From assembly GCA_017620315.1 (NCBI GenBank), contig JAFZQQ010000111.1, positions 1 through 6,279 on the forward strand: a stretch of 6,279 nt of DNA, in the 5' to 3' direction. The translations under genes and the position numbers were made by a program. Source of the stretch: Oscillospiraceae bacterium. GTDB lineage: Bacteria; Bacillota; Clostridia; Oscillospirales; Oscillospiraceae. Of this stretch, positions 1-5,330 are shown one piece after another (within the stretch, counting starts at the first letter, position 1; the number at the start of each line of letters is the position of its first letter). The notes beneath the pieces are model-generated. The model had not been told where the DNA came from, ran no database searches, and saw only the letters and a list, made by a program, of their open reading frames with translations.

Positions 1-240
1 GACGCGGTAGCCCTCGGCCTTTGCCGGGGCGATATACCGCGCGCGGTCCCCGCGCGTGGGGTTGGTGTTGTCGACCACGTAGTCCGCGCCGTCCGCAAGG
101 CACGCCTCGATCGCCGCCCGCTTCCTGCCGCGGGTCTTCAGGGCGTCAAGGTTGACGCGCCGGACCTCCGGCAGGTACCGGCGGCAGAATTCGGACTTTC
201 CGCTGCCCTGGATCCCGATCATGATATACAGCGTTTTCAT
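1..240 (-). CDS. P-loop nucleotide kinase-like ATPase, AAA_33 / polynucleotide-kinase-like (partial, cut by window edge)
   Basis: The first 80 residues of a protein start at ATG 240-238 and read open to base 1, so the C-terminal part lies outside the window. The N-terminus is a hydrophobic strand followed by a Walker A loop, GIQGSGKS at residues 9-16, with the NTP-binding Lys15 and Ser16. A second family motif, VDNTNPTRGDR at residues 56-66, matches the Walker-B-like Asp plus Asn-Thr-Asn-Pro-Thr-Arg signature of small AAA_33 kinases related to the 5'-kinase domain of T4 polynucleotide kinase. Such proteins are cytoplasmic and transfer a phosphate from ATP, but the substrate of most members is unknown. 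The start follows the dCMP deaminase stop by 43 bases, and only a weak purine-rich ribosome site (GAGGCGG) precedes it, so it probably sits last or late in the tdk-deaminase operon. The fold assignment is firm; a nucleic acid or nucleotide substrate is inference. Confidence 0.8.
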   Translation of the reverse strand, partial: MKTLYIMIGIQGSGKSEFCRRYLPEVRRVNLDALKTRGRKRAAIEACLADGADYVVDNTNPTRGDRARYIAPAKAEGYRV

Positions 241-283
241 GTTCTGGCGTCCGCCTCGCTTTTCCGCCGGTGCGCGGGCGCCG

Positions 284-766
284 TTAGGGCCGCTCGGGCA
301 TCGAGTCGTCCTCGTCCACCCAGGTCTGCACGTCGACGCTCTCGTACTCCGTGGGCGTGCGGCGGATGACTACGCGGGAGAGGCCCGCGTTGATGATCTG
401 GCGGCGGCACATCGCGCAGGAGGTCGCGTCGTTCAGCAGCCCGCCGCTCTGCGCGTCGCGCCCGACGAGGTAGAGCGTCCCGCCGACCATGTCGCGCCGC
501 GAGGCGGAGATGATCGCGTTTGCCTCGGCATGGACGCTGCGGCAAAGCTCGTAGCGCTCGCCGCGAGGCACCTTCATCGCCTCGCGCGTGCAGTAGCCGA
601 GGTCGACGCAGTTTTTGCGGCCCCTCGGCGAGCCGTTGTAGCCGGTGGAAATGATCTCGTCGTTCTTGACGATGATCGCGCCGTAAACGCGGCGAAGACA
701 AGTTGCGCGCTCTAACACCGTTTGAGCGATGTCGAGATAGTAGTTGTCCTTGCTGATGCGTCCCAT
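284..766 (-). CDS. dCMP deaminase family protein (ComEB-like)
   Basis: A 160-residue zinc-dependent deaminase, close to the usual bacterial length, predicted to convert dCMP to dUMP in the cytoplasm and so feed thymidylate synthase. The zinc and catalytic signature is visible: His79-Ala-Glu81, with Glu81 as proton shuttle, and Cys117-x2-Cys120. TGYNGSPRG (41-49), a block typical of dCMP deaminases, and Cys53, Cys59 and Cys75 before the HAE motif fit the dCMP rather than the tRNA or cytidine branch. The residue before Cys117 is Ser instead of the common Pro. The start is supported by GAGGAGGT seven bases upstream (780-773). That ribosome site includes the stop codon of the radical SAM gene (781-779), so the two are almost certainly co-transcribed. 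With tdk two genes upstream, it gives a second route to dTMP. A ComEB-type name would be reasonable, but a competence role is not shown. Family call is strong; the exact substrate is inferred. Confidence 0.9.
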   Translation of the reverse strand: MGRISKDNYYLDIAQTVLERATCLRRVYGAIIVKNDEIISTGYNGSPRGRKNCVDLGYCTREAMKVPRGERYELCRSVHAEANAIISASRRDMVGGTLYLVGRDAQSGGLLNDATSCAMCRRQIINAGLSRVVIRRTPTEYESVDVQTWVDEDDSMPERP

Positions 767-778
767 AGTCGTACCTCC

Positions 779-1651
779 TCAAATCCCGCTCAGATCGAAA
801 TCCGGCGTATATTCTTCTTTCGCGCTGCTCTTTTCCTGAACAAAACCATCGCTCAGGCCGCAGGCCTCCATATACTCCCTCGCCGCGCGGTACTCCGCGC
901 CGGTCACGCGGCGCGCAAGCGCGCCCTCGGCTCCGCTCTGTGGCGTGTACTGGCTCATGAGCGAGAACATGACCTCGCCGGGGCGGAAACGTCCGGCGAC
1001 ATAGTCGATCACGCGGCGCGTGTTTTCAAGCTGCCCCGGCAGTACCAGGTGCCGGATGAGCACGCCGCTTTTGAGAAGCCCGTCGTCACCTAAGCGGAAG
1101 GGCCCCGTCTGGCGGTACATCTCGTCTATCGCCGCGGCGGCGGCGTCAAAGTAGTCCGGTGCGTGGGAAAGCTCCCCGGCGAGCGCGGCGTCGGCGTATT
1201 TGAGGTCGGGAAGGAAGATTTGCACCTTCCCTTCCAGCGTGCGAAGCGTCTCAACGCTTTCATAGCCGCCGCTGTTCCACACCACGGGCACGCCGAGCGG
1301 TTCACGCAGGGCGTCGAGTATCCACGGCGTGAAATGCGTCGGCGTGACGAGGTCGATGCAGTGCGCGCCGCTTTCAATCAGCTCATCAAATATCGCGCGC
1401 AGCCGCTTTGCCGGTATGGGCTTTCCGAAGCCGTCACGGGATATGGCGCCGTTTTGACAGTAGCTGCAGCCGAGGTTGCAGCCGGTGAAGAAGACGCAGC
1501 CCGCGCCGCGCGTTCCGGAAAGACAGGGCTCCTCCCACATGTGGAGCATGGCCCGCGCAGCGACGATGCCGGCGGGCATGCGGCAAAAGCCCGTGCCGGA
1601 GGTCTCCGTGCGTTCGGCTCCGCAGCGCCGCGGGCAGATATCGCAGATCAT
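779..1651 (-). CDS. PflX-type radical SAM protein (COG1313-like), pyruvate formate-lyase-activating-enzyme-related
   Basis: A 290-residue radical SAM enzyme of unknown substrate. Cys58-x3-Cys62-x2-Cys65 (CNLGCSYC) is the [4Fe-4S]/S-adenosylmethionine motif. The N-terminus carries a separate cysteine cluster: Cys3, Cys6, Cys10 and Cys23, in the pattern CxxCPRxCG...GxC, which is the hallmark of the PflX/COG1313 group. Later blocks are typical too: TPTHFTPW (103-110), VVWNSGGY (123-130) and LPDLKY (147-152). An upstream Met at 1705 would add 18 residues lying inside tdk and with no family character. The ATG at 1651-1649 overlaps the tdk stop as ATGA, a translational-coupling arrangement, and places the cysteine cluster at the N-terminus. 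No good Shine-Dalgarno precedes it, consistent with reinitiation after tdk. The gene is 12 bases before the dCMP deaminase. The family's biochemical role is not established to my knowledge, so naming it a pyruvate formate-lyase activator would be over-annotation. Confidence 0.88.
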   Translation of the reverse strand: MICDICPRRCGAERTETSGTGFCRMPAGIVAARAMLHMWEEPCLSGTRGAGCVFFTGCNLGCSYCQNGAISRDGFGKPIPAKRLRAIFDELIESGAHCIDLVTPTHFTPWILDALREPLGVPVVWNSGGYESVETLRTLEGKVQIFLPDLKYADAALAGELSHAPDYFDAAAAAIDEMYRQTGPFRLGDDGLLKSGVLIRHLVLPGQLENTRRVIDYVAGRFRPGEVMFSLMSQYTPQSGAEGALARRVTGAEYRAAREYMEACGLSDGFVQEKSSAKEEYTPDFDLSGI

Positions 1652-2232
1652 GTGCCGGGACGGAAGTCCGGGCCGAGGTCGCCGCGCGACCAGTGCTTGC
1701 GGCAAAGCCCGATATACTTGTCATTCGCGCCGAGAACGACCTGCTCGCCCTCCTTCAAAACGTGTCCCTGCTCGTCGAAGCGCGCGTTGAAGGTCGCCTT
1801 TTTGCCGCACCAGCAGATCGTCTTGACTTCTTCTATCTTGTCGGCCATGACCAGAAGCTCATAGCTTCCGGGGAAGAGCTCGCCGCGGAAGTCCGCACGC
1901 AGCCCGTAGCACATCACGGGGATGCCGCAGTCGTCAACGAGGTGGACAAGGTACATGACCTCCTCCCGCGTGAGAAACTGCGCCTCGTCCACGATGATGC
2001 AGGCGTTGGTCTTCAGCTCGTCCTCACTCATGCCGCGCATCTCGTCAAAATAGACGCAAGGTTCCTCAAGCCCAATGCGCGAGTGCACGATGTGGTCGCC
2101 GTCGCGGGTGTCGAGCCGGGGCTTTGTGAGCAGCACCCTCTGTCCCCGCTCGCGGTAGTTGAAATGCGCCATCAGTGCGTTCGCGGTCTTGCTGGAGCCC
2201 ATCGCCCCGTACTTGAAATAAAGCTGTGCCAT
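1648..2232 (-). CDS. tdk: Thymidine kinase (type II, TK1-like)
   Basis: A 194-residue cytoplasmic enzyme that phosphorylates thymidine to dTMP with ATP in the salvage pathway; the length is normal. The N-terminus reads MAQLYFKYGAMGSSKT, with the P-loop at residues 9-16 (Lys15, Thr16). VDEAQFLTREEV (81-92) holds the Asp-Glu pair and catalytic Glu83. CYGLRADFRGELFPGS (108-123) is the highly conserved lasso-adjacent region. The zinc site is Cys140-x-Cys142-Gly with Cys177-x2-His180, the CxCG form remembered from E. coli Tdk rather than the CxxCG form of Bacillus. An in-frame Met at 2265 would add 11 residues, but five of those codons are the purine-rich ribosome site itself (AGGAGAGAG, about ten bases before 2232), so the start at 2232 is preferred. 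It follows mutY by 51 bases and overlaps the next gene by four bases (ATGA). Confidence 0.96.
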   Translation of the reverse strand: MAQLYFKYGAMGSSKTANALMAHFNYRERGQRVLLTKPRLDTRDGDHIVHSRIGLEEPCVYFDEMRGMSEDELKTNACIIVDEAQFLTREEVMYLVHLVDDCGIPVMCYGLRADFRGELFPGSYELLVMADKIEEVKTICWCGKKATFNARFDEQGHVLKEGEQVVLGANDKYIGLCRKHWSRGDLGPDFRPGT

Positions 2233-2283
2233 GCTCTTCTCTCTCCTGTTTTTGTTAATGTTCAAATTGGATTTCCCGCGGCG

Positions 2284-3345
2284 TCAGAGCAGCAACCCTC
2301 TCGCCTGTGCGGAAAAATGCCGAAACGCGCTCGGGATCGCGAGCATCTCGAAGCCCTCGGCGTCCACCCATCGGAACTCAGCGGGGCCGTCGCCCGCGAC
2401 CTCCGCGGCATAACCCTTCATCTGCCATTCGATGTGCGTAAAAACGTGCTTCGCCGTGCCGCAGGGCGCGAGCTTCATCACGTCCAGCCCCCATTGCGCG
2501 GCTGTGATGCGCGCGGAGGCTTCATCCAGATTTCCCTCTGTGTTCGGAAATTCGGTCAGTCCCGCCAGCAGCCCGGTCTCCGGCCTTCGGCGGACCGCAA
2601 GAGCGCCGTCGCGGACAAGCAGAAAAACCGTGCGCTCCTCCGCGCGGCGCGGCTTTTTCTTCGCGCGCACGGGCAAACGCTCCGTCAGTCCCTCGCGGTA
2701 AGCCGCGCAAAACTCCCTGCCGGGACAGTCCCCGCACAGCGGCGCGCCGTTCGGCAGGCACACCGTCGCGCCGAGGTCCATCATCGCCTGATTCCACACG
2801 CCGGGGCATTCCCGGTCGATGGACCCGGCGAGCTTTTTCCGAAAGAACCGTTTGACCCGTGCGTCGGTGACGTCCCGCGCGCAGGAGCACAGCCGTGACG
2901 CGACGCGCAGCAGGTTCCCGTCGACCGCCGGTTCCGGCTCGCCGAAGTTGATCGAGGCGATTGCGCTTGCCGTATAGTCCCCGATCCCGGGAAGCCGGCG
3001 CAGCTCCGCGCAGCTTCGGGGCAGCTCAGCGCCGTATGCCTCCGTTACGAGCTGCGCCGCCCGGCGCAGATTTTTCGCGCGGGAGTAGTAGCCAAGGCCC
3101 TCCCAGAGCTTGAAAAGCCTGTCCTCCGATACCGCCGCGAGCGCGCGCACGTCGGGCAGCTCCGCCATAAAGCGCTCGTAGTACCTGAGCACCGCGCTCA
3201 CGCGGGTCTGCTGCAGCATGATCTCGCTGACCCAGGTGCGATACGGCGACGGCTCCTCCCGCCACGGCATGCTGCGCCTGTGCGCACCGTACCAGTCAAG
3301 CAGCGGCTCGCGCAACGCCTCCAGATTTTCCCAATGCTCCTTCAT
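2284..3345 (-). CDS. mutY: A/G-specific adenine DNA glycosylase MutY
   Basis: A 353-residue base-excision repair enzyme that removes adenine mispaired with 8-oxoguanine; the length is standard. Near the N-terminus, PYRTWVSEIMLQQT (34-47) contains the catalytic Glu41. The helix-hairpin-helix is at LPGIGDYTASAI (118-129), followed by catalytic Asp142 in VDGNLLRV. The [4Fe-4S] cysteines are Cys196, Cys204, Cys207 and Cys213. The first spacing is seven residues rather than the six of E. coli MutY, a variant I recall in clostridial homologues. From about residue 238 there is a NUDIX-like 8-oxoG recognition domain with LLAGLTEFPN (259-268) and KHVFTHIEWQM (299-309). The ATG at 3345 is chosen because GGGAGGT (3362-3356) lies ten bases upstream and the protein aligns from there. 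The longer in-frame reading from 3432 translates a dispersed DNA repeat and is rejected. No clear promoter is visible; it may be read from the SPASM gene or from within the gap. Confidence 0.96.
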   Translation of the reverse strand: MKEHWENLEALREPLLDWYGAHRRSMPWREEPSPYRTWVSEIMLQQTRVSAVLRYYERFMAELPDVRALAAVSEDRLFKLWEGLGYYSRAKNLRRAAQLVTEAYGAELPRSCAELRRLPGIGDYTASAIASINFGEPEPAVDGNLLRVASRLCSCARDVTDARVKRFFRKKLAGSIDRECPGVWNQAMMDLGATVCLPNGAPLCGDCPGREFCAAYREGLTERLPVRAKKKPRRAEERTVFLLVRDGALAVRRRPETGLLAGLTEFPNTEGNLDEASARITAAQWGLDVMKLAPCGTAKHVFTHIEWQMKGYAAEVAGDGPAEFRWVDAEGFEMLAIPSAFRHFSAQARGLLL

Positions 3346-3401
3346 GTTCGGTTGGACCTCCCATGGGACTGCTGCAAAATGCGCGAAACGCACAAATAGC
3401 A

Positions 3402-3436
3402 CGTCATTGCGAGGAGCGCAGCGACGTGGCAATCCG
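3402..3436. repeat. Dispersed palindromic repeat of the CATTGCGAGGAGCG...GCAAT type
   Basis: The plus strand reads CGTCATTGCGAGGAGCGCAG and continues to about 3436. Outer arms ATTGC (3406-3410) and GCAAT (3429-3433) can pair, as can CGTC (3402-3405) with GACG (3423-3426), so a single-stranded copy could fold. From memory, near-identical elements occur in many copies between genes of diverse bacteria, and their spurious translations contain SLRGAQRRGNP-like peptides; this copy yields exactly that string on the plus strand. It fills much of the 103-base gap between the SPASM gene and mutY. Only one copy lies in this window, so its repeat nature rests on recognition rather than on an internal second copy. 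Confidence 0.7.
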
Positions 3437-3448
3437 TTCCTTTTGGCA

Positions 3449-4309
3449 TTATGATTCGGCGCGTTTCTTCGCGTTGAATCTTAATGCATAGCCGCAGCGG
3501 CGGCACAATTCCTCCGCCGGAACGCGGCGCGAAAAACCGTCGAAAAGCGCCGCCGCGCGCTCACCCGCGAGTATTTCGCCGAGCCCCTGCTCGAAAATGT
3601 TTCCCAGCGCGAGATCGCCCTCGTGGTCGAGACAGCAGGGCACGACCGTGCCGTCGGCCAGTATGCCGATCTGCTCGCGCAGCGCGCGGCAGAATTCGGT
3701 GTGCGTTTCCGCAGCGCCGAGATCCGGCCACTCAAAGGCGCGCTCGCGCTCAAGATACAGGTTTTCGGCAAGCCGAAAGCTGCGCGCTCTGGGCTCGGGC
3801 CAATCCGAAACGCCGGTCTTTTCGCGCAGAAAGTCCAGGATCACGCCGTTTCCGGCGTCCGCGGCGCCCTCGTTCCATAGCCGCAGCGCGACGATAACGC
3901 CGCACTCCGCCGCGCGTACTGCGAACGACCACACGGATTCCAGATACTGCCGCGCCTCACCGACGTCGCCGCCGTTTTCCTCTATGCTGTGCAGCGAAAC
4001 CGCGACGCGATAGAGCGCACCGGACGAGAGCAGCGTTTCCGCGCGAGCGGCGAGCAGCGTGCCGTTGGTGGTGAGACAGACCTTCATACCGTGCGCGCGC
4101 GCCGAGGCAAGCAGACTGTCCAGTCTCGGGTGCAAAAGCGGCTCGCCCATGAGGTGCAGATAGACATAGGAAACGCGGCCCTCCAGAGCGTCCAGCACCG
4201 CGTCGAATTCCTCCGGCGACATCGTGCGCGGCGCGCGCCGCGTTCCGGGACAAAAGGCGCAGCGCAGATTGCACACGTTTGTGATCTCCACATAGGCACG
4301 TTTCAGCAC
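3449..4309 (-). CDS. Radical SAM/SPASM-domain protein of unknown substrate
   Basis: A 286-residue radical SAM enzyme. Residues 8-20 (EITNVCNLRCAFC) supply the [4Fe-4S]-SAM motif Cys13-x3-Cys17-x2-Cys20. HLMGEPLLHP (52-61) is the Gly-Glu block that binds the SAM amino group, and LTTNGTLL (79-86) the next core strand. The C-terminus has a SPASM-like auxiliary cluster region: Cys207, then DGTVVPCCLDHEGDLALGNI (219-238) with Cys225 and Cys226, then Cys269-x2-Cys272 near the end. The set is compact, so it may bind fewer or incompletely ligated auxiliary clusters. The open frame runs back to 5227, but that part is antisense to the MBL gene. The start is taken as GTG 4309-4307 because GGGAGGG (4322-4316) sits six bases upstream and the family N-terminus begins there. 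Relatives modify peptides or activate sulfatases. No small precursor-peptide gene or sulfatase is adjacent, so the substrate is unassigned. Confidence 0.87.
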   Translation of the reverse strand: MLKRAYVEITNVCNLRCAFCPGTRRAPRTMSPEEFDAVLDALEGRVSYVYLHLMGEPLLHPRLDSLLASARAHGMKVCLTTNGTLLAARAETLLSSGALYRVAVSLHSIEENGGDVGEARQYLESVWSFAVRAAECGVIVALRLWNEGAADAGNGVILDFLREKTGVSDWPEPRARSFRLAENLYLERERAFEWPDLGAAETHTEFCRALREQIGILADGTVVPCCLDHEGDLALGNIFEQGLGEILAGERAAALFDGFSRRVPAEELCRRCGYALRFNAKKRAES

Positions 4310-4315
4310 GCCTTG

Positions 4316-4322
4316 CCCTCCC
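4316..4322 (-). promoter_or_regulatory. Shine-Dalgarno deciding the GTG start of the SPASM gene
   Basis: On the minus strand, GGGAGGG lies six bases before the GTG at 4309-4307. No ATG occurs nearby in this frame with comparable spacing. The site decides the start in favour of a 286-residue protein over the much longer open frame that continues antisense through the neighbouring gene. Confidence 0.75.
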
Positions 4323-4345
4323 GTCAATTTTACTTGCCGCAGATG

Positions 4346-4397
4346 ATAATAACATATATGTATGTGCTTGCGCAAGGGGGTAGGGTCAATGTATAAT
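4346..4397. promoter_or_regulatory. Symmetric divergent promoter pair around a TTGCGCAA palindrome
   Basis: For the plus-strand hydrolase, a perfect TATAAT -10 box (4392-4397) lies 18 bases after TTGCGC (4368-4373). For the minus-strand SPASM gene, TATTAT (4351-4346) lies 18 bases after TTGCGC (4375-4370). The two -35 hexamers overlap in one palindrome, CTTGCGCAAG (4367-4376), and the two -10 boxes are equidistant from its centre. The -35 boxes match the sigma-70 consensus only in TTG. An alternative minus-strand -35, TTGACC (4389-4384), has no good -10 at normal spacing. The -10 boxes end 23 bases and 36 bases before the two start codons. The shared core means both promoters would compete for polymerase or answer to one regulator bound at the palindrome; that is inference. 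Confidence 0.55.
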
Positions 4398-4420
4398 GCA
4401 GTAAAAAGGAGGCATGCGTC

Positions 4421-5179
4421 ATGACTGTTACTTTCCTCGCGCACAGCGGGTTTCTCGTTGAGTGGGACCGTTTTTATACGCTCTTCGACTGGTGGAAGGG
4501 CGAGCTGCCCGGGCTTGAGAGCGCGAAGCCGCTGCTCGTCTTCGCAAGCCACGCCCACAGCGACCACTTCGAACCGCATATCTTCGGCCTGCCGGAGAGG
4601 CATACCGATACGCGCTTCATCCTCTCGAACGATATCCGCCTTACGCAGCAGCGCCGGGAAAGACTCGGCATTGGCGAGGATGTTTTCTCGCGCGTGAGCT
4701 TTGCCCGCCCGAACAGCCTGCTCGAGCTGGACGCCGCGGGCGAGACGCTGCGTGTGCGCACCTTCAAATCGACCGACGCCGGCGTCGCGTTTCTGCTCTG
4801 CGCCGGGGGAAAACTCGTCTATCACGGGGGCGATCTCAACTGGTGGGACTGGGAGGAGGACGAAAAGCAGTACCGCAACAACATGGCTGCGAACTATCGC
4901 CGCTCGGTCGCCGCGCTTGCCGACGCCGTGCGCGAGGAGGCGTCGCTGCACGGCTGCGAAGGCGTCGTCGACGCCGCTATGGCTCCGCTGGATCCGCGGC
5001 TGGAGGGTTCGTGCGGCCTCGGCGTCGAATATCTGCTCGCAAATGTACCCGTGAGACGGCTGTTTCCTATGCACATGTGGGAAAACTACGATATTACAGA
5101 GCGTTATTGCCGCGAGCATCCCGCCGACGCGGAAAAGCTCGTGAGGATCGGCCGCGAGGGCGAAAGCTTCACGGTTTGA
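4421..5179 (+). CDS. UlaG-like MBL-fold metal-dependent hydrolase
   Basis: A 252-residue metallo-beta-lactamase-fold protein of the COG2220 (UlaG-like) group, predicted cytoplasmic with no signal peptide. The metal-binding signature His44-x-His46-x-Asp48-His49 (SHAHSDHF) is intact. Further candidate ligands are Asp119 in KSTDAGVAF, Asp138 in YHGGDLNWW and His218 in FPMHMW. These fit a dinuclear metal hydrolase, but the substrate of this subgroup is not known to me; UlaG itself acts on L-ascorbate-6-phosphate, which cannot be assumed here. AAAGGAGG (4405-4412) lies eight bases before the ATG, and a TATAAT box stands 23 bases upstream of the start, so the start is well supported. The gene is divergent from the SPASM gene and is followed after 151 bases by the dehydrogenase, which has its own likely promoter. 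Long antisense open frames across this gene are by-products of its high GC third positions. Confidence 0.9.
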   Translation: MTVTFLAHSGFLVEWDRFYTLFDWWKGELPGLESAKPLLVFASHAHSDHFEPHIFGLPERHTDTRFILSNDIRLTQQRRERLGIGEDVFSRVSFARPNSLLELDAAGETLRVRTFKSTDAGVAFLLCAGGKLVYHGGDLNWWDWEEDEKQYRNNMAANYRRSVAALADAVREEASLHGCEGVVDAAMAPLDPRLEGSCGLGVEYLLANVPVRRLFPMHMWENYDITERYCREHPADAEKLVRIGREGESFTV

Positions 5180-5220
5180 CGGCATTATTTCAAAAAACGA
5201 ACGGTGCAATATAAAATATG

Positions 5221-5250
5221 AAAGCAATCTTGCAAAAAGTTCTTGCTTTT
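5221..5250 (+). terminator. Weak inverted repeat with short T run after the MBL gene (possible terminator or operator)
   Basis: AAAGCAA (5221-5227) and TTGCTTT (5243-5249) form a perfect seven-base stem around a 15-base loop, ending in TTTT (5247-5250) that is partly within the stem. It lies 41 bases after the MBL stop, but the stem is AT-rich and the loop long, so as an intrinsic terminator it would be weak. The right arm coincides with the -35 box of the dehydrogenase promoter, so it could equally be an operator or chance. Confidence 0.25.
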
Positions 5251-5271
5251 CGTCGCCATACAGTATAGAAT
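5243..5271 (+). promoter_or_regulatory. Sigma-70-type promoter for the dehydrogenase gene
   Basis: TTGCTT (5243-5248) is followed after exactly 17 bases by TAGAAT (5266-5271), five of six matches to the -10 consensus. The surrounding region is AT-rich against a GC-rich background. Transcription would begin near 5278, leaving a leader of about 50 bases with a strong ribosome site AGGGAGGAG (5315-5323) ahead of the ATG at 5331. No regulator site is identifiable. Confidence 0.55.
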
Positions 5272-5330
5272 GATATCAGAGAGCAAAACAATTTGTTGAA
5301 TATATTAAATTTTAAGGGAGGAGCGACGAC

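Noticed and set aside
241..283. Terminator hairpin between the dCMP deaminase and the kinase
   Set aside because: A small CGCC/GGCG stem is possible, but there is no T run on the transcribed strand, so read-through is more likely.
1652..1705. 18-residue extension of the PflX-like protein
   Set aside because: It lies inside tdk and shows no family similarity; the ATGA overlap start fits better.
1693..2898. 401-residue open frame on the plus strand across tdk and mutY
   Set aside because: It runs antisense to two confidently identified genes, with no recognisable domain and no ribosome site.
3346..3432. 29-residue upstream extension of MutY
   Set aside because: The extra residues translate the dispersed repeat and the ribosome-binding region; MutY similarity starts at the ATG at 3345.
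3346..4420. RiPP (modified peptide) cassette built on the SPASM enzyme
   Set aside because: No short peptide gene with its own ribosome site is visible in either flanking gap, and no transporter or peptidase is adjacent.
4310..5227. 306-residue N-terminal extension of the SPASM protein, open on the minus strand
   Set aside because: It lies antisense to the well-supported MBL gene and has no family character. A strong ribosome site and GTG occur at 4309, where radical SAM similarity begins.
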